From Antiquaquibacter oligotrophicus (GTDB lineage: Bacteria; Actinomycetota; Actinomycetes; Actinomycetales; Microbacteriaceae), in assembly GCF_020535405.1 (NCBI RefSeq), contig NZ_CP085036.1, positions 682,001 through 746,000 of the forward strand: a DNA stretch of 64,000 nt, read 5' to 3'. Below the pieces are notes generated by a model. That model was not told where the DNA came from. It saw nothing but the letters and a program-made list of their open reading frames with translations, and did no database searches. Positions 8,172 through 16,197 of this stretch are shown here, one piece after another. The first letter of the stretch is position 1, and every line of letters starts with the position of its first letter. Position numbers and translations under genes: made by a program.

Positions 8172-9306
8172 GGGGCAGGATGTCCTTCGCGGTGGGATGG
8201 GGAACGGTACGCCACGTACCGCCCGCGATGTATTTCACCATGACATTGGCGGTGGCGACGATGGGGACAGCAAAGAGCGCGCCGGCGATGCCGGCGGTGA
8301 ACCCGCCGGCGGCCACGGCGAACACAACGGCAAGCGGATGCACCTTGACCGCCGTGCCGAGGACGAGCGGCTGCAACACATGGCCCTCGATCTGCTGGAC
8401 GAGGAGCACGATGCCGAGCATAAGCACGGCCGGTAGCGGGCCGAGGTAAACGAGCGCGACAAACACCGCGAGCGCACCCGTGAGCAACGCACCGACGACG
8501 GGCACAAACGCACCGAGGAAGACTGCGACGGCAATGGGGATGACGAGCGGGAAACCGCCGTAGAACAACCCCAGTATCCAGGCACCCAGGCCGATGCCGA
8601 CGGCGTCGACGAACGCCACGAATATCTGCACCTTGACGAACGTGGTGAGGGTGATCCAGCCGGCCTCCCCCGCCCCCGTCACGGCCGGGCGAGCGCGCTG
8701 CGGGAACAGCCGCACGATCCAGGTCCAGATGCGGCGTCCGTCGATGAGGATGAACAGGGTCGCGAAGAGTGCGAGGAGCACGCCAGCGATGACGTGGCCT
8801 GCGGTCGATCCGACCGAGAGCAGACCGTTGACGATCGCACCGTTGTCGCGCTGAATGGTTTCCCACACACCGCCCACCCAGACGTTGATGTCGTCCTGGC
8901 TGATGTCCAGCGGCGGCTGGCTCAGCCACTGGGTGAAATCGGCGTAGGCGAGCAGCGTCTTCTCTTGCAGGTCGGGGTACCCCGACCGCACCTGAGCGAC
9001 AACCAGGATGACGAGTCCTGTGACGACTCCGAGGGTGCCCAGCATCGCGACCGCAACCGCAAGAGCCTTGGGCCACCGGTGCCGACGGAGGAAGTTCACG
9101 AGCGGGACGAGCAGGGCGCTCAGGAGGATCGCGACGAAGAAGGGAACGACGATGTAGCGGAACTCGATCACGAGGAACACGAGTACGGCGACCAGTCCGA
9201 GCACCACGAGGATGCGCCATCCGTATGCCCCCGCTATGGCAAGACCGGGCGGAACGAGCTGTGACTCGTTCGTCGGCTCCGCGGTCCTCCGCTTTGCGAA
9301 GATCAT
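8164..9306 (-). CDS. AI-2E family transporter (YdiK/PerM type)
   Basis: A 380-residue polytopic protein of the AI-2E/PerM permease family. Hydrophobic segments lie at about 28-72, 80-110, 155-185 and then a dense C-terminal block (about 215-355). The last contains the family-typical proline/glycine pattern FPLVIPIAVAVFLGAFVPVVG and the LLVQQIEGHVLQPLVLG loop. Most members have no proven substrate, so the autoinducer label is nominal. It is upstream of and overlaps ilvA, so an exporter role for an amino acid or keto acid is conceivable but unproven. Confidence 0.85.
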   Translation of the reverse strand: MIFAKRRTAEPTNESQLVPPGLAIAGAYGWRILVVLGLVAVLVFLVIEFRYIVVPFFVAILLSALLVPLVNFLRRHRWPKALAVAVAMLGTLGVVTGLVILVVAQVRSGYPDLQEKTLLAYADFTQWLSQPPLDISQDDINVWVGGVWETIQRDNGAIVNGLLSVGSTAGHVIAGVLLALFATLFILIDGRRIWTWIVRLFPQRARPAVTGAGEAGWITLTTFVKVQIFVAFVDAVGIGLGAWILGLFYGGFPLVIPIAVAVFLGAFVPVVGALLTGALAVFVALVYLGPLPAVLMLGIVLLVQQIEGHVLQPLVLGTAVKVHPLAVVFAVAAGGFTAGIAGALFAVPIVATANVMVKYIAGGTWRTVPHPTAKDILPHA

Positions 9307-9347
9307 CCGATCAGTCTAGGCACGCTCCCCCGCGCCGTCGCACAGGC

Positions 9348-10421
9348 TCAGCGCGGTACCGCGCTCACGGGAGCAGGTCGAAGCTGCAGATGCACGGTGT
9401 CGCCGATCTGCGGATGCACGTCAACGGCGTGCTGCACGGACAGCAGGGTGTCGTCGCCCAGACGCACACGCGTACGTCGCAACGATCCGAGGAAGCTCGA
9501 GGACACCACGGTCGCGGGGATTCCGTCGTCGGCGAATCGGATGTTCTCCGGCCGGATGAAAGCCGTGACCTCGCCGTTTTGGATGGGCGCGCCCAGCATG
9601 TCCAACTCCACACCCTGTACGGAGACGGTGCCATCCGTGGCGATACCGGCGACACGATTCGAGAGTCCCACAAAATCCGCGACAAACGGCGTCGCCGGCG
9701 CGGCGTACAACTCTTCCGGGGTACCCACCTGCTCGATGACCCCCTCGCGCATGACCGCGACACGATCGGCGACGGCAAGCGCCTCCTCCTGATCGTGGGT
9801 GACGAAGACCGTGGTGATGCCGAGCTCCGTCTGGATGCGACGGATCTCGTCCCGCAGCTGCACGCGGACCTTCGCGTCGAGCGCGCTGAGGGGTTCGTCC
9901 AGGAGCAACACATGCGGGCGCGTGACGAGGGCGCGCGCGAGCGCCACACGCTGCTGCTGCCCTCCCGAGAGTTGGTGGGCGTAGCGCGAGCCGAACTGGG
10001 CGAGACCAACCATGTCCAGGGCTTCGACCGCGCGACCCTTGCGCTCCGCGGCGGGGACCCGGCGCATCCGGAGCCCGAATTGCACGTTCTCGAGCACCGT
10101 CATGTGCGGGAAGAGCGAGTACGACTGGAACACCATGCCCATGTCGCGGCGGTTGGTGGGAACGGATGCGACATCCTCACCGTCGATCAGGATCTCACCG
10201 CCATCGATGCCCTCGAGCCCCGACAGGGCCCGGAGGGCGGTCGTCTTGCCGCAGCCCGACGGGCCGAGCAGTGCGATGAACTCACCGGGCTCGATCGCGA
10301 GGTTGATCGAGTTGAGCGCCCGGTGCGGACCGTAGTGCTTGACCACGTTCGCAAGCTCTACGCGGGCGCCGGATACGGGCTCGAGGTCGATCGCGGTCGC
10401 CACGGGAATGGTGTTGGTCAT
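9348..10421 (-). CDS. ABC importer ATP-binding subunit (PotA/FbpC-like)
   Basis: The 357-residue ATPase of the importer encoded upstream on the same strand. Walker A is GPSGCGKT (53-60), the signature LSGGQQQR begins at 151, Walker B LLLDEP spans 172-177, and the switch histidine is H209 in VFVTHD. A C-terminal TOBE-type regulatory domain occupies about 245-357. Together with two permeases and a periplasmic-type binding protein this resembles polyamine, Fe(III) or phosphonate importers. The start overlaps the end of the second permease (ATGA at 10418-10421), so it is the last gene of the operon. Confidence 0.92.
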   Translation of the reverse strand: MTNTIPVATAIDLEPVSGARVELANVVKHYGPHRALNSINLAIEPGEFIALLGPSGCGKTTALRALSGLEGIDGGEILIDGEDVASVPTNRRDMGMVFQSYSLFPHMTVLENVQFGLRMRRVPAAERKGRAVEALDMVGLAQFGSRYAHQLSGGQQQRVALARALVTRPHVLLLDEPLSALDAKVRVQLRDEIRRIQTELGITTVFVTHDQEEALAVADRVAVMREGVIEQVGTPEELYAAPATPFVADFVGLSNRVAGIATDGTVSVQGVELDMLGAPIQNGEVTAFIRPENIRFADDGIPATVVSSSFLGSLRRTRVRLGDDTLLSVQHAVDVHPQIGDTVHLQLRPAPVSAVPR

Positions 10422-11245
10422 GAGTTGTCCTTACGACGAGCCGACCCGAGCCGGCCGATGATGACGAGGAGCAGGAAGGCAAAAACGAGCGCAAGAAGGG
10501 CGAAGATCACCGCGATGTAAGGATCGGCTTTGTTCACCACGAGAAGCGCGGTCTGCAGATTGATGCGGTTGAGGAGCGAGGCGATCGTGAATTCACCGAG
10601 CACAACCGCGACCGAGATGAACGATGCGGCGAGAAGTCCGCGGCGCAGGTTCGGCACGATCACCCGGAACAGCACCGTCGCCCACCCCGCTCCGAGCGAA
10701 CGAGCGGCCTCGCTGAGGGTCTTCACGTCGATCGAGTCGAGCCCGGCCTGGATTGCCCGGTACGCGTACGGAAGCACGAGAATGCCGTACGCGAAGGCGA
10801 GTGTCCACACGCCGCTGCCAAAGATCGACGAGACGACGCGATACACGGGGGCGAGGCCCACGACGAGCACAATCGCGGGGATCGTGATCGGCAGCAGGCA
10901 GATGAACTCCATGACGGGGCGCAACCGCGGGAAAGACAGCTTGATGAGGATCATCGTCGGTACGAGCAGCACGAGCATGATGACGACCGTCACCACCGCG
11001 AGCACAAGCGAGTTGCCGATCGCGATCCAGAGCTGGTTGAACTCAGGGCCGAGCTGCCCCGTGAAGACGGTGACCCAGCGGTCGATCGTGTAGCCCCCCT
11101 CGAGTCCGCCGCGAAGAGTGAACTCCACCATGCTCACGAGCGGCAGTGCGAAGAAGAGCGCGACAACAACGAGGATGACCGTGCGCGTCGCCGCGGTCGG
11201 CCCGGGGTGGTGGGCGCGCTGCAGCCTGCGGTTCACCGCTGCCAT
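10418..11245 (-). CDS. ABC importer permease, second subunit
   Basis: A 275-residue inner-membrane permease with about six helices. The EAA loop (LSEAARSLGAGWATVLFRVI) contacts the ATPase. I chose ATG 11245 (MAAVNRRLQ). It overlaps the end of the first permease by 13 bases, and the first helix (TVILVVVALFFALPLV) follows about 20 residues later, as in PotC/PhnV-type proteins. A longer frame exists upstream but reads through the other permease gene in a different phase. It forms the heterodimeric channel with the 11233-12129 product. Confidence 0.88.
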   Translation of the reverse strand: MAAVNRRLQRAHHPGPTAATRTVILVVVALFFALPLVSMVEFTLRGGLEGGYTIDRWVTVFTGQLGPEFNQLWIAIGNSLVLAVVTVVIMLVLLVPTMILIKLSFPRLRPVMEFICLLPITIPAIVLVVGLAPVYRVVSSIFGSGVWTLAFAYGILVLPYAYRAIQAGLDSIDVKTLSEAARSLGAGWATVLFRVIVPNLRRGLLAASFISVAVVLGEFTIASLLNRINLQTALLVVNKADPYIAVIFALLALVFAFLLLVIIGRLGSARRKDNS

Positions 11246-12129
11246 CGTGAAGCCCTTCTCTCGAAGACGGAGTAGATGGCCATCACCACGACCATGACCA
11301 CGATCATCCCCAGCGCGAGGGCCCCTGCGAGGTTCTCCCGCCCGAGCACCGTTTCGCTCGTGAGGGCGGCGCGGATCTGCAGGGGAACGATGCCCTGGCC
11401 CTGACTCGTGAGGGCCGCCGCGGTCGCGTACGACGAGAACGAGTTGGCGAAGAGGAGGAGCAAAGAGCCGATGAAGCTCGGCGCGAGCACGGGCATCCCG
11501 ATGCGCCACCAGTACGTGGCGCGTGTTCCACCGAGGGTGGCGGATGCCTCGGCCCACTGCGGTTTGAGGGCTTCCAGCGCTGGCAGGAAAACAATGATCA
11601 TGAGCGGCACCTGGAAGTAGATGTAGGGCAACACAAGCCCGGGGACTTCGTAAAGCCACACGCCGCTGGCAAAGATGTCGATGCCGAAGTTGTTCTGCAG
11701 GATGACACGGAGCAGACCCTGCGTGCCGATGAGGGTCACGAACGCGAAGGCGAGCATGACACCGCCGAACTGCGCGAGCACTCCGGAGATCGAATCGACC
11801 ACGGTGCGAAGGGGGCCGTCCGGCTTGGCGTCGAGCAGCGCGTAGCAGGCCGCGGCACCCACGACCGCTCCGATGACGGCGGTGAGCGCGGAAAGCCAGA
11901 TCGAGTTCCAGAAGGTGCGGACGATGACCGGGTCTACGAGCGCTTCGAGGTTCGTTGTGGTGAAGGCGCCGTCCCCGTCGAACAGTCCGGTGCTGAGCGC
12001 GAGCACGGTCGGCAGCCCGAGGAACAGCACGACATACGCCGCGAAGGGCGCAAGACCGAGGATGGACAGGCGGGATGCCCCGCGACGCGAACGCCGCGGG
12101 GCACCACCGGTGACGGTGCTAGCCGGCAC
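11233..12129 (-). CDS. ABC importer permease, first subunit
   Basis: A 298-residue PotB-like permease. A basic N-terminus precedes the first helix (LSILGLAPFAAYVVLFLGLP), followed by about five more and a cytoplasmic EAA-type loop (WAEASATLGGTRATYWWRIG). GTG 12129 is the likely start: it lies just inside the end of the binding-protein gene (stop at 12134-12136). The longer upstream frame would duplicate coding space. Spacing and overlap indicate one operon: binding protein, this permease, second permease, ATPase. Confidence 0.87.
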   Translation of the reverse strand: MPASTVTGGAPRRSRRGASRLSILGLAPFAAYVVLFLGLPTVLALSTGLFDGDGAFTTTNLEALVDPVIVRTFWNSIWLSALTAVIGAVVGAAACYALLDAKPDGPLRTVVDSISGVLAQFGGVMLAFAFVTLIGTQGLLRVILQNNFGIDIFASGVWLYEVPGLVLPYIYFQVPLMIIVFLPALEALKPQWAEASATLGGTRATYWWRIGMPVLAPSFIGSLLLLFANSFSSYATAAALTSQGQGIVPLQIRAALTSETVLGRENLAGALALGMIVVMVVVMAIYSVFERRASRWQR

Positions 12130-12133
12130 AGTG

Positions 12134-13261
12134 CTACTGGACAGCGGCTGCCCACTTCTCGCCGAGAAGGGTGCCAGCTGCCTCGCTCTGCTCGGCGGTC
12201 GGCACAACGGTCTCGCCCTCGACGACCGGAAGCGCTGCGAAGAGCTCCTCATCGATCGTTCCAGCCTCAGCCATCGCGTCGGCGCGCACGGGGCGCGCTC
12301 CGCCCTTCAGCCACAGGTTCTGCACCTCGTCGCTGTAGAGGAACTCCTGCCACAGACGAGCCGCGGCGGGGTGGGGTGCGTCCTTGTTGATGGCCTGGTT
12401 GTAGTAACCGGCGTAGGCGGTACCGGGGAACACGACGACCTCCCAGTTGCGCTGGCCCTCGAGGCTCGCGGCGTAACCGGTGTTGAGGTAGTCCCAGTCG
12501 AAGACGACGGGTGTTTCGCCCGAGGCGATTGTGGCGTCGGTCGGGTCGATCTTGAGGAAGTTGCCCGCCTTGTTCAGCTCGGAGAAGAAGTCGATACCCG
12601 CGGTGAAGTCGTCGAGGGTTCCGTCGTTCTGCACCGTGGCCATGCCGACCGCGGCGAATGCGGCACCGGCCTGCGTCGGGTCACCGTTGATGGCGACCTT
12701 GCCGAGGTAGTCGGCGCCGAGCAGGTCCTGGAGCGACTCGGGGGCCGGAACCGCGTCGGGGTCGTACCCGACCGACATGTACCCGCCGTAGTCGCCGACG
12801 AAGAGGCCGGTCGACTCCTTGAGGGCGTCGGGGATGTCGTCCCAGGTCTGCACCTTGTAGGGCGCAAAGTAGTCAGTGCTGCTGAGGGCCACGGCGAGAC
12901 CGACATCGAACACGTCGGGGGCCGTGTCCTGCCCCGCAAGGTTGTCTGCGGCCTGGATCTCCTCGGCGCTCGATGCGTCGGGCGAAGCCTCGGTGATGGT
13001 GATTTCCGGGTAGCGCTCGGCGAACAGGTCGAGGATCTCGCCGTAGTTAGCCCAGTCGCGCGGCAGCGCGATGACGTTGAGTGCGCCCTCGGCCTTGGCA
13101 GCGGCCTCGAGGTCGGCAAAGGTACCGAAGTCGGCGACGGATGTCGCGGATGTCGCGTCCACATCGCCGGCGGGGGTGTCGCCCGCGGGGGCGCACGCCG
13201 CGAGCGTGATTGCGGACACAGCGACAAGCGCGGTGCCCGTAAGAATGCGCGTGATGGTCAA
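12134..13261 (-). CDS. ABC importer substrate-binding lipoprotein
   Basis: A 375-residue extracellular solute-binding protein. The signal peptide ends in a lipobox (TLAAC, C23), so the mature protein is anchored by N-terminal lipid and captures solute outside the membrane. It belongs to the Fe(III)/polyamine/2-aminoethylphosphonate-type binding-protein superfamily (PotD/AfuA-like). That is seen in the ALNVIALPRDWANYGEILDLF start and the DWDYLNTGY and GYYNQAINKDAPHP regions. The ligand cannot be fixed from sequence. It is the first gene of the four-gene importer operon. A 159-bp region separates it from the divergent glycosylase gene. Confidence 0.88.
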   Translation of the reverse strand: MTITRILTGTALVAVSAITLAACAPAGDTPAGDVDATSATSVADFGTFADLEAAAKAEGALNVIALPRDWANYGEILDLFAERYPEITITEASPDASSAEEIQAADNLAGQDTAPDVFDVGLAVALSSTDYFAPYKVQTWDDIPDALKESTGLFVGDYGGYMSVGYDPDAVPAPESLQDLLGADYLGKVAINGDPTQAGAAFAAVGMATVQNDGTLDDFTAGIDFFSELNKAGNFLKIDPTDATIASGETPVVFDWDYLNTGYAASLEGQRNWEVVVFPGTAYAGYYNQAINKDAPHPAAARLWQEFLYSDEVQNLWLKGGARPVRADAMAEAGTIDEELFAALPVVEGETVVPTAEQSEAAGTLLGEKWAAAVQ

Positions 13262-13332
13262 GGGTTCCTCTCCTCGGGCCTTCGGTCGTTCGGGCTGTGG
13301 TCGAACGGATGGAGCCGAAGGTCCACGGGCGA

Positions 13333-13352
13333 GGCTAAGGAGCGTTGGCTAA
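13333..13352. promoter_or_regulatory. Direct repeat in the importer / glycosylase divergent promoter region
   Basis: Two exact GGCTAA words (13333-13338 and 13347-13352), 14 bp apart, lie about 70-90 bp upstream of the binding-protein start. This could be a regulator-binding site for the importer operon. I cannot assign it to a known regulator, and chance is possible. No riboswitch such as a THI box is visible. Confidence 0.25.
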
Positions 13353-13420
13353 TGGTTGGTCGAGCGTGCCTTAACGGAGAGCAAACGGATCGTGTCATCC
13401 GTCGGCGATAGCGTCGAGAC

Positions 13421-14611
13421 GTGGTGGAATCACTGAGCGCGGCCGCGGCACGGCGTGTGGCCCTAGCGGCACAGGGCTTCGGGCGACCGCCAGGCGACGT
13501 GGGGACACGTCAGCTGAACTCGACGATCAAACGACTGGGGCTGCTGCAGCTCGATTCGATCAACGTCTTCGAACGCAGCCACTACCTCCCGCCGTTCGCT
13601 CGCCTGGGCGCGTACGACAAGGCCGCGCTCGATCGCCTCACCTTCGGTAAACGCAGCGACTACGTCGAGTACTGGGCCCACGAGGCGGCCATCATTCCCA
13701 AAGACGACCTGCCCCTGTGGCGGTGGAAGATGGATGCCCTCCGCGCTCGCGACTACGACCGCGACGAGTGGGTGCGCTCCAACGGCGCCATGCTCGACTG
13801 GCTACGCACCGAACTCGCCACCCGCGGGCCGATCGCGGCGAGCGCGATCGAGCACGACGCGAACACGCGAGTGGGCCCGTGGTGGGGCTGGTCGGACGTC
13901 AAACGCGGGCTCGAGTACCTGTTTCGCTGGGGCGAGGCGGTGAGCGCCGGTCGCACCCGATTCGAGCGCACGTACGCGCTCGCCTCGGCCGCGATCCCGC
14001 ACCTACTCGACGCCCGGCCGTCGCGGCAAGACGCACACCGTGTGCTCGTCGAACGAAGCGCCCGTGCCCTCGGAGTTGCCACCACGAGCGACATCGCGGA
14101 CTACTTTCGCCTGAAGGCTGCCGACGTGAAGCCGTCCATCACGGAACTCGTGGACGCCGGCACCCTCCTGCCCGTCACGGTTCGGGGCTGGACAGTACCC
14201 GCCTACCTTCACGCGAACGCCCGAATCCCGCGCGCCATACGAGCCGACGCGCTGCTCTCCCCCTTTGATCCCGTCGTGTGGGATCGTCGCCGCACCGAGC
14301 GGATGTTCGGCTTCCACTACCGCATCGAGGTCTACACCCCCGCCCCGCAGCGCACCTTCGGGTACTACACGTTGCCGTTACTTCAGGACGAAGCGCTCGT
14401 CGGGCGCATCGACCTCAAGAGCGACCGGCAGCGGCGAGTGCTCCGCGTGCAGTCCGCGTGGCGGGAGGACGGGGCATCCGTCGACCTCGATCGAGTGTCC
14501 GGGCTGCTGGATCGTATCGCCGCTTGGCAGGAGCTCGAGGCCGTGGAGTTCGCGGAGCGCGGCGATCTCATCGCGGCTCTCGCCGAGCACTACCCGTATC
14601 GCTCGCGCTAG
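13421..14611 (+). CDS. Winged-helix DNA glycosylase, YcaQ family
   Basis: A 396-residue protein of the YcaQ/AlkX family (formerly DUF1006), which removes alkylated bases and unhooks interstrand crosslinks. The catalytic QxD motif is present as LLQLDSINV (Q43, D45). The downstream family block LLSPFDPVVWDRRRTERMF and GYYTLPLL are also there, with tandem winged helices between. In antibiotic producers such genes give self-resistance; in other bacteria they are general repair enzymes. No biosynthetic cluster is adjacent here. It starts at tandem GTG codons and its stop overlaps that of the M48 protease gene on the other strand. Confidence 0.88.
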   Translation: MVESLSAAAARRVALAAQGFGRPPGDVGTRQLNSTIKRLGLLQLDSINVFERSHYLPPFARLGAYDKAALDRLTFGKRSDYVEYWAHEAAIIPKDDLPLWRWKMDALRARDYDRDEWVRSNGAMLDWLRTELATRGPIAASAIEHDANTRVGPWWGWSDVKRGLEYLFRWGEAVSAGRTRFERTYALASAAIPHLLDARPSRQDAHRVLVERSARALGVATTSDIADYFRLKAADVKPSITELVDAGTLLPVTVRGWTVPAYLHANARIPRAIRADALLSPFDPVVWDRRRTERMFGFHYRIEVYTPAPQRTFGYYTLPLLQDEALVGRIDLKSDRQRRVLRVQSAWREDGASVDLDRVSGLLDRIAAWQELEAVEFAERGDLIAALAEHYPYRSR

Positions 14612-15483
14612 AACCCGCGCCCGATCTCGCCGAGGCGCTTGATGCGCTCCGGGATCGGAGGGTGGGTGGCGAACAGACGATCCATGAGACCCGGCTTCGT
14701 CGGATCGGAGATCCACATGTGGGCCATCGTCGAGTTCTGCTTGATCATCGGCCTGCCGTAGTCGGAGAGCTTCTGCAGAGCACTCGCAAGGGCATCAGGA
14801 TGCCGCGTGGTGAGCGCACCCGTCGCATCCGCCAGATACTCACGCTGGCGGGACACCGCTGCCTGCACAACCGCGGCCACGAGGGGTGCAACGAGGAACG
14901 CCACAAGCCCGAACACGAGCACAATCGGGTTGTTGTTGTTCGAGTTGCGACCACCGAAGAAAGCGACACGCAAAAGAACGTCGGCGATCATGCCGACGGC
15001 GACCACCAGACCAAAAACGATCATCGAGACACGAATGTCGTAGTTGCGCACGTGACCGATCTCGTGGGCCATGACACCCTCGAGTTCGGAGTCCGTCATG
15101 ATGTCGAGCAGACCGGTGGTGGCGGCGACCGAGGCGTGCTCCGGGTCGCGTCCCGTCGCAAAAGCGTTCGGGGCCGGGTCATTGATGATGTAGACCTTCG
15201 GCATCGGCGTGCCCGTCGTGATCGAGAGGTTCTCGACGATGCGATACAGCCGCGGGTTGTCCGCCTTCTGAATCTGGTGCGCGCCACTCAGGGCCAACGC
15301 CTGGCTGCTCGCCGCGAAGTACTGGATGAGTGCGTAGCCGATCGCAATCACGAGCGTGATGATGACGATCGTCACGTCCCGGTAGATCCACGCCGCGAGG
15401 GCAGCAAGGCCCCCGATGATGAGGATGAACAGCAGGATGATGAAGACGGTGTTGCGTTTGTTTTTCGCTATGGCGCGATACAT
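14608..15483 (-). CDS. htpX: M48 family metalloprotease, HtpX-like
   Basis: A 291-residue integral membrane zinc protease. Two N-terminal helices (about 12-32 and 37-57) precede the catalytic domain. The zinc site is HEIGH (140-144), with third ligand E215 in QREYLADATGA. Two more helices flank residues 152-172 and 187-210. HtpX proteins degrade misfolded membrane proteins on the cytoplasmic face. The lemA gene is 94 bp upstream on the same strand, a common lemA-htpX pairing. The gap contains hairpins and a repeat. Confidence 0.92.
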   Translation of the reverse strand: MYRAIAKNKRNTVFIILLFILIIGGLAALAAWIYRDVTIVIITLVIAIGYALIQYFAASSQALALSGAHQIQKADNPRLYRIVENLSITTGTPMPKVYIINDPAPNAFATGRDPEHASVAATTGLLDIMTDSELEGVMAHEIGHVRNYDIRVSMIVFGLVVAVGMIADVLLRVAFFGGRNSNNNNPIVLVFGLVAFLVAPLVAAVVQAAVSRQREYLADATGALTTRHPDALASALQKLSDYGRPMIKQNSTMAHMWISDPTKPGLMDRLFATHPPIPERIKRLGEIGRGF

Positions 15484-15499
15484 GGGATTCTCCGTGCCG

Positions 15500-15588
15500 G
15501 GTTTCGATACGCGGCTTCGCCGCTACTCAACCTTGAACTTTCGGTCGAACCTTCCTTCGGAAGCCTCGACCTTCAGTTCAAAACTGAA
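15500..15588. repeat. REP-like hairpin cluster between lemA and htpX
   Basis: Three compact hairpins stand in a row: GCGGC-TTC-GCCGC (15511-15523) inside the phrase TTTCGATACG...CTACTCAACC, CTTCC-TTC-GGAAG (15551-15563), and TTCAGTT-CAA-AACTGAA (15572-15588), which overlaps the lemA stop codon. The first phrase looks to me like an interspersed palindromic repeat of this family of actinobacteria, but I see only one copy here. The third hairpin could act as lemA terminator or mRNA stabiliser. Confidence 0.5.
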
Positions 15589-16144
15589 CGCGCGGGGGCT
15601 CGGCGATGGCGGCCGAGTCGGTGACCTCGAAGAACTCGCGCTCCGTGAAACCGAGACCGCGCACAAAGAGAGTGTTGGGGAACTGCTTGATCTTCGTGTT
15701 GAGCTCGCGAACACCACCGTTGTAGAAGCGGCGGCTTGCCTGAATCTTGTCCTCGGTGTCGACGATCTCCGCCTGGAGCTGCAGGAAGTTCTGGCTCGCC
15801 TGGAGCTGCGGGTAGGCCTCCGCGACCGCAAAGATCGACTTGAGCGCCTGCTGCATGTGGTTTTCAGCGACTGCCGCGTCGGCCGGGCCCTGGGCCGAGA
15901 GCGTCTCGGCACGCGCCTTGGTGACGTTCTCGAAAACGCCCTTCTCGTGCGCGGCGTAACCCTTGACCGACTCGATGAGGTTGGGCAGGAGGTCAGCACG
16001 GCGCTTGAGCTGAACCGTGATGTCGCTCCACGCCTCGTCAACGCGAACGTTGAGCGTGACGAGAGAGTTGTATGTCGTCCACAGGTAAATGCCGATGATG
16101 ACAACGAGCAGAACGATGACGCCGACGACGATGAGGATTTCCAT
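15578..16144 (-). CDS. lemA: LemA family protein
   Basis: A 188-residue LemA protein with an N-terminal membrane helix (residues 3-22, LIVVGVIVLLVVIIGIYLW), a short tail, and a long helical bundle. The bundle includes the family motifs LNVRVDEAWSDITVQLKRR, DLLPNLIESV and YPQLQASQNF. LemA proteins are exposed outside the membrane by topology and often accompany HtpX or TPM-domain proteins. Their biochemical role is unresolved. The start lies 53 bp after the bglB stop on the same strand, so it may be read from the same transcript or its own promoter. Confidence 0.9.
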   Translation of the reverse strand: MEILIVVGVIVLLVVIIGIYLWTTYNSLVTLNVRVDEAWSDITVQLKRRADLLPNLIESVKGYAAHEKGVFENVTKARAETLSAQGPADAAVAENHMQQALKSIFAVAEAYPQLQASQNFLQLQAEIVDTEDKIQASRRFYNGGVRELNTKIKQFPNTLFVRGLGFTEREFFEVTDSAAIAEPPRVQF

Positions 16145-16197
16145 GGCTCACATGGTACGGCAGAAGACCGGGTGATTACTCGGAAAGAAGGGGATGA

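Noticed and set aside
6906..8243. Long plus-strand frame opposite threonine ammonia-lyase
   Set aside because: It is the antisense shadow of a clear ilvA gene and its residues form no recognisable domain.
13262..13420. Possible TPP riboswitch or iron box before the ABC importer
   Set aside because: No CTGAGA/THI-box core and no IdeR-like TTAGGTTAG palindrome; only a GGCTAA direct repeat is visible.
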